Source of the DNA: CAZQNF01 sp964403325
GTDB lineage: Bacteria; Patescibacteriota; Patescibacteriia; Magasanikbacterales; GWA2-37-8
DNA: 19,112 nucleotides
Reading direction: 5' to 3'
Assembly: GCA_964403325.1 (NCBI GenBank)
Contig: CAYOFO010000022.1
Coordinates: forward strand, 1 to 19,112
Under the pieces are notes generated by a model. It had not been told where the DNA came from and did no database searches. It saw only the letters and a list, made by a program, of their open reading frames with translations. The translations under genes and the position numbers were made by a program. Positions 1-6,435 of the stretch are shown here, piece by piece (the first letter of the stretch is position 1; each line of letters begins with the position of its first letter).

Positions 1-2
1 AA

Positions 3-1271
3 CAATTTTTGGCCGCTGATTTTTCTAAAATCATTCAATACAAGAAAAAATCTTTGCCGCCTTACACCAAAATAGAAAAAATTTTACCACTCCTCACGAA
101 CGATCCGTCGAGCGGCTTACTCGAAGTTCTGGGCTTTCCTTACATCAACCAGAACAAATATTTATCTTTACCCAAGTTTGGATTTAATAAACACTCACTT
201 ATTGTCGGGCAAACCGGTACCGGAAAATCCAAGTATATCGAACTCCTCATCAACGAAATTTACAAACATCGTCTGGAGCAAGAATACACCATCATTGTCC
301 TCGACCCACACGCTGTCATGTCCGCAGACTTTTTACCTTTTGCCGGAAATATAAACATCGATTTCCTCCAAACCAGCTGCCAATTATTCGCCCAGATTGG
401 TGAACCAAAAATTGCCACTGAGCTCACCATCCTACTCTTCAAAACTCTCATGGGCGAACAATTTAACGCCAAAACAGAACGTCTGCTCAAATACTCTTTA
501 TTCGTTCTGTTTAGTACCGGAAAGATGTCTCTAGAAACCTTGCGCGGATTTTTAAGTGATTTATTTGTCCGCAAAGAAATCCTCGGGAGCGTAGAGGTCA
601 ATAGTAACATAACTCAATTTTTTGATACTGATTTTATTGAGATGGAAACAAAATTTTACGAATTTGCCATCATGCCGGTACTTACGCTTATCGATGAACT
701 TGCCTTTTTACCCATCAGTAATTTCGATAACAGTCCAGCCCTCCAAGAACTTATCAACCACCACTCGCTTATTTTCTTGTCACTCAATAAAATTCTCCTC
801 GGTGACAAAGCCACCAAACTCATTGCCGGGCTACTTATTCAACAAATTTTCTTGCTCGTTCAAACCAAACTTCTCAAGAAAAAAATTCTTTTTGTTATCG
901 ACGAAGTTTCGGTTGTGGCCAACGATTCGTTATCAGCCATTTTGTCAGAGGCGCGCAAATTTAACCTGTCGCTTTTCCTTACCCAACAATATTTAACCCA
1001 GGTTAACCCAGAAATTCTAACATCTATCCTCACCAATGTTTCCAACTATTTCGTATTCAAAGTGGCCGAAGAAGATGCCCGGCTCTTGGCCCAAAATTTA
1101 GAATTCGATTTTCCGAACGAACAGCTAAAAACCAACAAAGACCAAGGCCTGAGTGAACTGGATATGAAAATAAAAATGATTACTACTCTCAATCCCCGTG
1201 AATGCATTGTTCGACTTTATGGCGACGACAAATTCTACCCGGTTTTTAAAGCGCGCACTTTAGATATTTAA
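3..1271 (+). CDS. Type IV secretion/conjugation-type ATPase (TraG/VirB4-like, DUF87), 5' end missing
   Basis: This is the C-terminal part of a P-loop ATPase; the frame is open to the left edge, and the first possible initiator (TTG at 9) is probably an internal Leu, so the gene is cut by the window. Counting from that codon, a Walker A (GQTGTGKS, about 67-74) is followed by a Walker B (ILFVIDEVS, Asp298/Glu299) and a Gln-bearing strand (LFLTQQYL), as in VirB4/TraG/HerA-type hexameric motors that energise DNA or protein transfer at the inner membrane. No membrane helix is visible in this part. A Cys-rich conserved protein follows after 9 bases, and a pilin-like protein lies further right, which supports a type IV secretion-like role. 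The family call is good; the substrate is unknown. A HerA-type ATPase or another DUF87 member remains possible. Confidence 0.85.
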   Translation, partial: QFLAADFSKIIQYKKKSLPPYTKIEKILPLLTNDPSSGLLEVLGFPYINQNKYLSLPKFGFNKHSLIVGQTGTGKSKYIELLINEIYKHRLEQEYTIIVLDPHAVMSADFLPFAGNINIDFLQTSCQLFAQIGEPKIATELTILLFKTLMGEQFNAKTERLLKYSLFVLFSTGKMSLETLRGFLSDLFVRKEILGSVEVNSNITQFFDTDFIEMETKFYEFAIMPVLTLIDELAFLPISNFDNSPALQELINHHSLIFLSLNKILLGDKATKLIAGLLIQQIFLLVQTKLLKKKILFVIDEVSVVANDSLSAILSEARKFNLSLFLTQQYLTQVNPEILTSILTNVSNYFVFKVAEEDARLLAQNLEFDFPNEQLKTNKDQGLSELDMKIKMITTLNPRECIVRLYGDDKFYPVFKARTLDI

Positions 1272-1280
1272 TTTTTTTAT

Positions 1281-1985
1281 ATGGATCAAAATCAAGCACA
1301 AATTATCAGCAATATTATTATAAAAGACATTTTTGGACCTACTGTTTCTTTTACCCTCGAAGAAATAAAAAAACGTTTTACAAACGGAATTCCATTGCCC
1401 GAAAAACTCAATTGCTCCGTCAGTGGCGAAGAAGTTTTCTTATATGACCCACAAACCAGCTATAAAATCATCAGCGAAAATTCTTATGCTAAAATTGCCG
1501 AGCGCGACGGCTGGATAAAACCAAAAAAATCTATCAAAAACATGGATGAACTGCTCAAACACTGGGAAGAAATAAATTACATGTCGGGCAGCAAAGTTAT
1601 CAGCTCCAAGGAAGTGGCCGAGTCCGACTCTATTACCAGTTGCAGCAATATTTTTGACAGCACCCTCATTAGCAGTTCCAAAAACATCGTGTTTTCCCAC
1701 AATAATTTTAACTCCAACTATTTACTATGTTCACGTGGAAATAATTCTTGCAATTTGGGACTTCGATTGTTCGATTCACTCTACTCTTCATCGAGCTACG
1801 AAGTGCGTTGGAGTAACAAAATCAGCAAAAGTATGTTTATAAACGATTGTTTAGATTTGTATGAATGTCTATTCTGCTATGGTATCCGCAGCAAAAAATA
1901 CTGCATCGTCAACATGCAGTTTGAAAAGCCAGAATATGATAAGATAAAAGAAATGGTGATAGATTGGATATGCACCAACCACTAA
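1281..1985 (+). CDS. Conserved Cys/Ser-rich hypothetical protein, possible beta-helix, of a type seen in CPR
   Basis: A 234-residue protein starting 9 bases after the ATPase stop, without a clear ribosome binding site. Residues 1-100 look mixed alpha/beta and include a 'DIFGPTVSFTLEEI' segment and 'HWEEINY'. Residues 105-205 consist of short hydrophobic/Ser/Asn repeats (for example IFDSTLISSSKNIVFS) that look like rungs of a right-handed beta-helix. The end carries four cysteines (190, 196, 199, 208) and the motif KYCIVNMQFEKPEYDKIK (206-223). From memory, this closing motif (KYCI-N-Q-[YF]-K-EY) recurs in CPR proteins of unknown function, some near type IV secretion ATPases; that is recall, not a search result. 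No signal peptide or membrane helix is visible. The four Cys could bind a metal. Function unknown; probably made with the ATPase. Confidence 0.8.
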   Translation: MDQNQAQIISNIIIKDIFGPTVSFTLEEIKKRFTNGIPLPEKLNCSVSGEEVFLYDPQTSYKIISENSYAKIAERDGWIKPKKSIKNMDELLKHWEEINYMSGSKVISSKEVAESDSITSCSNIFDSTLISSSKNIVFSHNNFNSNYLLCSRGNNSCNLGLRLFDSLYSSSSYEVRWSNKISKSMFINDCLDLYECLFCYGIRSKKYCIVNMQFEKPEYDKIKEMVIDWICTNH

Positions 1986-2003
1986 ACAAGGAAAAGTAGC
2001 TGT

Positions 2004-2486
2004 ATGGCCTATCGCGAACATTTTGATGTCAAAAAATACGAACAAGAAATACGTTTAGCAGCTTTACAAGAACAAATTGTTCGTGAAAAATCGATTGGCG
2101 TACAAATCCCGGAAAATATATACTTACATCACGACCTTCCCCAGGTATTCAACGACCTGCTTGACGCTCATATCAGCTTAACTGACATACGATTATTTTC
2201 CGTACGCTCCGGCCTACTAAAGTGTGCAGCCTGGTCCTTTATACACAATAACAACCGAGTGCTACAAACCACCATCATCTCGGATTGGAGAGACAAACAA
2301 GGAGTAATCCTCTATTGGCGAGGCGAACCAAACCTAGGAAGATTTAGAAAAATTGATATAGCGTACCATAAAAAACACGGACTAAGAGTATGTCGCACAC
2401 CTACTCTACTGACTGAGGAAGAAATTAAACAGGCACACCAGGACGAATATTCGACAGAATTTTTATACCCGGAAATATTTTTTTAA
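2004..2486 (+). CDS. Hypothetical protein, 160 aa
   Basis: I do not recognise this protein. The ATG at 2004 has one of the better Shine-Dalgarno-like sites in the window (AAGGAAAAG ending about 7 bases upstream). The N-terminus (residues 1-35) is charged and helical with many Lys/Glu/Gln; the rest appears to be alternating strands and short helices (SLTDIRLFSVRSGL, VLQTTIISDWRDKQGVILYW), with aromatic residues near the C-terminal end (EFLYPEIFF). There is no signal peptide, membrane helix or cysteine pair. It looks like a small cytosolic alpha+beta domain. It lies 18 bases after the Cys-rich gene and 22 before the next, so co-transcription is likely. Its base composition is more AT-rich than the genes at 6.4-14.6 kb. 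Confidence 0.72.
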   Translation: MAYREHFDVKKYEQEIRLAALQEQIVREKSIGVQIPENIYLHHDLPQVFNDLLDAHISLTDIRLFSVRSGLLKCAAWSFIHNNNRVLQTTIISDWRDKQGVILYWRGEPNLGRFRKIDIAYHKKHGLRVCRTPTLLTEEEIKQAHQDEYSTEFLYPEIFF

Positions 2487-2508
2487 CTTTCCAATCCTAC
2501 CGTCAAAT

Positions 2509-3054
2509 ATGCACAGAAGAAGGTCGAATGAACTTCACCAATACATACCTAACCCAGAACTCATGCTTCAGGGACAGGCCATTAAAACTGAGTTGCGTGC
2601 TATTACCAAAGCCGCCTTCCGACTCAGCGAAGAATTAGGTATGCGCAAAAATCAGGATATGCCACAAACTATCATATTACTCTTTGACAAACTCAGTGAG
2701 ATAAAGGGATCCTTATTGGTCATCCTGGAAGATACGCTCACATTTTTTAAACGCCGCACTACAGCTAAAGAATTATTAGCTGTCTACGAAGAAGCCCTCA
2801 TTGATGCAATGCAAAAAAATTCCATAAAACCTGAATTAAGTATTGTTTTTTATGATACTTTGTGCGATATTACCGAAAAATTGAACGGTTGTACGCAGTA
2901 TATCGCCCAGGCCTTTTTAAATCTACCTCATTTTACCCAAGAAAAAGAAATACTTATCAATACTATTGGCTGGTCTCTATTATCTATTCACAAGCTTCTC
3001 AAAGAATTAAAAATCGCTTATGATGCCTGCAGTAAACAGGTAGTTTTAGATTAA
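2509..3054 (+). CDS. Hypothetical all-helical protein, 181 aa
   Basis: I do not recognise this protein. Nearly the whole length reads as amphipathic helices (for example around residues 20-45, 52-80, 84-100 and 130-175), with no signal peptide and no convincing membrane segment. A helical protein just before htpX would suggest LemA, which often neighbours HtpX-like proteases, but LemA has an N-terminal membrane anchor and this one starts with a basic, polar stretch (MHRRRSNELHQY), so I do not make that call. The start is the first ATG after the upstream stop and has no clear ribosome binding site. It sits 22 bases after the preceding gene and 21 before htpX, consistent with one operon. A helical-bundle adaptor is only a guess. 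Confidence 0.7.
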   Translation: MHRRRSNELHQYIPNPELMLQGQAIKTELRAITKAAFRLSEELGMRKNQDMPQTIILLFDKLSEIKGSLLVILEDTLTFFKRRTTAKELLAVYEEALIDAMQKNSIKPELSIVFYDTLCDITEKLNGCTQYIAQAFLNLPHFTQEKEILINTIGWSLLSIHKLLKELKIAYDACSKQVVLD

Positions 3055-3075
3055 ATATTACAATTTATAAACTCT

Positions 3076-3972
3076 ATGTATAACGAAATCTCTTCCAACA
3101 AACGCCGTTCGGTCATACTCGTCACTGTTTTTATTGTTTTTATTATTGCTCTCGGGTATTTTTACAGCTACGCTACCGGAGACGCGTCTTATGGCGGCGT
3201 CTGGCTGGCCATAATCATTTCTTTCTTTAGCACCCTCATCTCTTATTTCCAGGGCGACAAAATTGCGCTTTTTACGAGCGGCGCTAAACCCATTGCCAAA
3301 GAAGATAACCCTTATCTTTACAACTTAGTGGAAAATTTATCCATCGCTTCCGGCACACCTGTTCCTAAAATTTATATCATGGAAGAAGCCGCCATCAATG
3401 CCTTTGCAACCGGTCGCAACCCTGAAAAAGCCTCCATCGCCGTAACGCGTGGCGCACTTGAAAAATTAGAAAACGAAGAACTCGAAGGAGTGCTCGCCCA
3501 TGAATTATCGCATGTAAAAAATTATGACATTCGTTTCATGACCCTCGTCGCCGTGTTGGTTGGTTCCATTTCTATTTTAGGAAATATTATGCTGCGTTCC
3601 GGATCTTTGTTTGGTGGTGGCAAACGCGACAAGGACAATAACGGCGGACAACTTGGAATTATTTTTATGATTGCTGGAATAATTCTCGCAATCCTTTCGC
3701 CGATTATCGCGGAACTTATCAAACTCGCCATTTCCCGTCGCCGTGAATATCTGGCCGATGCCTCAGGCGCGCTCCTCACTCGCTACCCGGAAGGTTTGGC
3801 GCGCGCTCTGGAAAAAATTGAACAAGAAAGCCAGCCCATGCAACACGCTTCCACCGCCACCGCGCATTTATTTTTGGCCAACCCCTTCGGATCGCGAAAG
3901 TTCAAATCTTGGTTTTCCACACATCCGCCAATTGCCGAGAGAATAAAAAAATTGCGAACTATGGGAAATTAA
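3076..3972 (+). CDS. htpX: HtpX-like membrane zinc metalloprotease (M48B)
   Basis: HtpX is an inner-membrane zinc protease that cleaves damaged membrane proteins, working alongside FtsH. At 298 residues the protein has the usual family length. Two membrane helices lie near the N-terminus (about 12-32 and 40-58), followed by the catalytic HELSH (His142, Glu143, His146) and the third zinc ligand Glu224 in RREYLADASGALL. A further hydrophobic stretch (about 150-172) flanks a Gly/Lys/Asp-rich loop, and another spans about 193-218, as in other HtpX proteins. The C-terminal THPPIAERIKKL is also typical. All catalytic residues are present, so it should be active. It closes the + strand block and converges with the gene ending at 4066. 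No heat-shock operator is visible upstream. Confidence 0.95.
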   Translation: MYNEISSNKRRSVILVTVFIVFIIALGYFYSYATGDASYGGVWLAIIISFFSTLISYFQGDKIALFTSGAKPIAKEDNPYLYNLVENLSIASGTPVPKIYIMEEAAINAFATGRNPEKASIAVTRGALEKLENEELEGVLAHELSHVKNYDIRFMTLVAVLVGSISILGNIMLRSGSLFGGGKRDKDNNGGQLGIIFMIAGIILAILSPIIAELIKLAISRRREYLADASGALLTRYPEGLARALEKIEQESQPMQHASTATAHLFLANPFGSRKFKSWFSTHPPIAERIKKLRTMGN

Positions 3973-4065
3973 TAAACGCATTATTTTCTTCCACCTTTAA
4001 CAATAAATTTTTAGTTCCATTTTCTAAAACTGACCATTAAACTCAACCACTACGAACGATTAGGC

Positions 4066-4638
4066 TTAATAGATAAAAAGTTCCGGGTGATCAGTTCGTA
4101 CACGCTCGAGTGCAGCTAAAAATTCGGGCAGCAACTCCGGTTGACTGTTCATATATCGAGCAATCATATCTTCAAGCACAGCCTTTTGCTCGCGGGGCTT
4201 TAACCAGTGCAACATGGCCTCCAAATTAAGTATTTCGATACGATGTCCGCTGGACGTCTCCGGTTCCCCAATACGATCCACCGCCGGAGATAGCTTTACC
4301 CGAGCAGCAGCATTCGCTCGTTCATCAATACCCTGTATTTCCGCTGGCGAAATACCACGCTCGAGAAGCGCATTTTTAAAAACATCCGTCCCACCTCCAT
4401 GGTAATAATGCAATTCTCTCAAGTAAAGCACCTCCTGCTCTGGCGTCAAACCAGCGAGTAACCGCTTTAAGGGTGACATTATTTGCCAACTCGTACCATC
4501 TCGACCACGCAACCGCATTTCCCCTGGCATAAGAACAAACGAATTGTCATCAGGCTTTATTTCTTCGGGCATAGTGTAAAAAATAGAAATACTTTTTAAT
4601 TTAAAACCTAACTGGCCTAACACCTCACAGCAATCCAT
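4066..4638 (-). CDS. Hypothetical protein, 190 aa, translationally coupled to the phosphohexomutase
   Basis: I do not recognise this protein. It is soluble, helical and rich in Leu/Glu, with a central charged segment (LTPEQEVLYLRELHYYHGGGTDVF) and a C-terminal helical pair (MLHWLKPREQKAVLEDMIARY and onward to PELFIY). I start it at the ATG at 4638, which shares its first base with the TGA of the upstream mutase gene (TGATG arrangement); a GGGGAG stretch just before could act as ribosome binding site. A TTG one codon earlier (4641) is the alternative. An ATG at 4572 lacks any ribosome binding site. The overlap implies translational coupling, so a link to sugar-phosphate metabolism or the envelope is possible, but nothing in the sequence names a function. 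There is no signal peptide or membrane helix. Confidence 0.7.
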   Translation of the reverse strand: MDCCEVLGQLGFKLKSISIFYTMPEEIKPDDNSFVLMPGEMRLRGRDGTSWQIMSPLKRLLAGLTPEQEVLYLRELHYYHGGGTDVFKNALLERGISPAEIQGIDERANAAARVKLSPAVDRIGEPETSSGHRIEILNLEAMLHWLKPREQKAVLEDMIARYMNSQPELLPEFLAALERVRTDHPELFIY

Positions 4639-6014
4639 CAACTCCCCTGAATAATCTTTTTTACTTCTTGAATTTTATCACCCAGCCATTGCGCTTCACG
4701 GACCTCAAGGTTGAGGCGCAGTACCGGTTCGGTATTGCTGAGCCGCAGACTGAGCCAACCCCAGCCAAACTTCATCCACAAGCCATCCAGATCAGAAATC
4801 TGTTCAGCTTGCTCACCCAATACCTCACGCACCCGATTCAAAGCCGCCATTTTATTTTCTATCTCAAAATTGATTTCTCCCGAATGTGCATACTTCTTAA
4901 AAGGCTGTACTAATTCACCGAGCGGTTTTGACTGCTGTGACAAAAGCTTGAGCACGTAGAGCAAACAAAGATCCGAAGATTCCACATCAGAAAGATCGTG
5001 GAAATATAGATGCAAAGAAAGTTCCGAAGCAAACGCCGCCTTTTTGGCTTTCATAAGCGGTTTAATGTTGGCGTGCCCTACTTGGCATTTTTCAGTTTTT
5101 GCACCATTTTTTTCCCAAACTTCCGGTACAATTTGGCTTGATCGCAAATCATAAAACATGGTGGCACCCGGATGTTTTTTGAGCACCTCAAGCCCGATAA
5201 GCGCCCCCACTGCCGAAGCTGGTACCACCTCCCCTTTTTCATCCACCAGCCCAATCCGATCACAGTCGCCGTCGAGCGCAAAACCAAAATCCGCGCCGGT
5301 AGAGAGCACTTTTTGTTGCAAATCATGCAATGTTTCTGTTTTTACCGGGTTAGCCTCATGATGCGGAAAATTCCCATCCGGATTCAGATACAAGTACTCC
5401 ACCTGCACCGGTAATAGAGCAAGCCAGCGCGGAAAGGTTACCTCACCCATACCGTTTCCCGCATCAATTACAATCTTTAATGGTTTCATACCCTGGTGCG
5501 GCACCAAACCAAACAGGGTTTTTTGATAATCCGCAAAAACTTCTTGGAGCCTACAATCACCTCGTTTACTCACAGCTTCCGTCCACTGCCCGACTTCCAC
5601 CCGATCGCGAATATAAACCATCCCATTACTCCCTCCTACGGCCAAACCATTCTCAAGCGCCAGTTTAAAACCATTATATGCGCTCGGATTATGACTGGCC
5701 GTGACCATAATACCTCCGGCATGTTCGGTATAATGCGTGACGGCAAAGTTAAATAACGGAGTTGAGGCGAGGCCGATATCGACCACATCCACTCCTTCGT
5801 CGTTGATACCTCGTATTACTTCAGTTGCAAACAACACGCCCGAGGCGCGCATATCTCGCCCCACTACCAGTCGACGACCCTGAAAATTAACATTTTGGGT
5901 ACGTAAAAATGCCACAAAAGCCCGCCCAATGCCATAAGCCAGCTCACCTGTCAGCTCACCGGCGACCAATCCACGAATATCATAAGCTTTAAAAATATGT
6001 TGAGGAAACGGCAT
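4638..6014 (-). CDS. manB: Phosphomannomutase/phosphoglucomutase (alpha-D-phosphohexomutase)
   Basis: This enzyme interconverts hexose 6- and 1-phosphates, feeding nucleotide-sugar and surface-glycan synthesis in the cytosol. Its 458 residues match the bacterial PMM/PGM length. All four family signatures are visible: the phosphoserine loop TASHNPS (Ser107), the magnesium loop DGDCDR (248-253), the sugar-binding loop, and the phosphate-binding loop RLSNTEPVLR (424-433). VGHANIKPLM (312-321) matches the usual VGHxxIK. The sugar-binding loop is unusual: residues 329-335 read ASELSLH where related enzymes have GGEMSGH, though Glu, Ser and His are kept. Whether Man, Glc or another sugar is preferred cannot be read from the sequence. 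The ATG at 6014 is followed by the conserved FKAYDIRG. It faces away from clpC and overlaps the downstream hypothetical gene by one base. Confidence 0.93.
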   Translation of the reverse strand: MPFPQHIFKAYDIRGLVAGELTGELAYGIGRAFVAFLRTQNVNFQGRRLVVGRDMRASGVLFATEVIRGINDEGVDVVDIGLASTPLFNFAVTHYTEHAGGIMVTASHNPSAYNGFKLALENGLAVGGSNGMVYIRDRVEVGQWTEAVSKRGDCRLQEVFADYQKTLFGLVPHQGMKPLKIVIDAGNGMGEVTFPRWLALLPVQVEYLYLNPDGNFPHHEANPVKTETLHDLQQKVLSTGADFGFALDGDCDRIGLVDEKGEVVPASAVGALIGLEVLKKHPGATMFYDLRSSQIVPEVWEKNGAKTEKCQVGHANIKPLMKAKKAAFASELSLHLYFHDLSDVESSDLCLLYVLKLLSQQSKPLGELVQPFKKYAHSGEINFEIENKMAALNRVREVLGEQAEQISDLDGLWMKFGWGWLSLRLSNTEPVLRLNLEVREAQWLGDKIQEVKKIIQGS

Positions 6015-6130
6015 ACATGTTGAGGGTTCAAATATTAGTATTTAGCATCTTGTATTTGGTATTAAGTACTGTGACTGAGATTTTAGGTTTGAGCTTTGAG
6101 GTTTGAGTATTTAAAAAATTTTACATCTAG

Positions 6131-6160
6131 CAGCTAAAAACTCACGCCTAAAGCTTAAAA
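6131..6160 (+). repeat. Dispersed 30-bp intergenic repeat, copy 1
   Basis: The segment running from CAGCTAAAA to GCTTAAAA recurs at 16639-16669 on the same strand. By eye 28 of 31 aligned positions match, with one single-base indel. Both copies are outside genes. The function is unknown. Confidence 0.65.
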
Positions 6161-6222
6161 TGAAGTATTTTCCTCTCAAGCAATAACACAAAACGAACCG
6201 CGCAATCATTTCTGCTCTAACT

Positions 6223-6251
6223 TTGACCAAAAGACCAAAAAATTATATAAT
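6223..6251 (+). promoter_or_regulatory. Strong sigma-70-type promoter upstream of clpC
   Basis: TTGACC (6223-6228) and a perfect TATAAT (6246-6251) are separated by exactly 17 bp. Transcription would start near 6258 and run toward clpC, leaving a leader of about 178 nt. The spacer holds an exact tandem octamer, GACCAAAA twice (6225-6240), overlapping the -35 box; this is a candidate operator. The distance between the repeats (8 bp) is not that of a CtsR box. Confidence 0.75.
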
Positions 6252-6435
6252 ACCTTAGCAAAAAAGTCTATCAAAATTCAACCTTCCTACTCGCAAGCAT
6301 GTTGAGGTTTTAGCTGATAGTGATTAGATTTTAACAAACTGAGTATTACAAATACTTGCTTAATTCATAATTCGCCTTCAACACCTGAAAACTGAAGCCT
6401 TAATTTATTATTCCTAATCCCCTATTCTCAAAGTT

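Larger units (their letters stand above)
6015..6435. other. Divergent pmm-clpC intergenic region with degenerate AT-rich repeats
   Basis: This 421-bp gap between divergent genes has no convincing coding frame. It holds the clpC promoter (about 6223-6251), a copy of a 30-bp dispersed repeat (6131-6160), and degenerate short repeats. Near 6030-6120 these are variations on TAGTATTTAG and TTTGAGGTTTGAG. At 6359-6373 there is an exact 15-base inverted match to 16521-16535. The word CATGTTGAGG occurs twice (about 6017-6026 and 6299-6308). A small stem (AGTATT/AATACT, about 6343-6357) lies in the presumed clpC leader. I see no clear promoter for the mutase gene. Confidence 0.6.

Noticed and set aside
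2509..3054. LemA family call for the helical protein before htpX
   Set aside because: There is no N-terminal membrane anchor and no recognisable LemA motif.
3973..4065. Terminator between htpX and the convergent hypothetical gene
   Set aside because: Only a weak 6-bp TTTTAG/CTAAAA pairing is visible, without a GC-containing stem.
6222..6240. CtsR operator before clpC
   Set aside because: GACC half-sites are present, but the repeat period is 8 bp rather than the 10 bp of the CtsR heptad repeat, and the second half differs.
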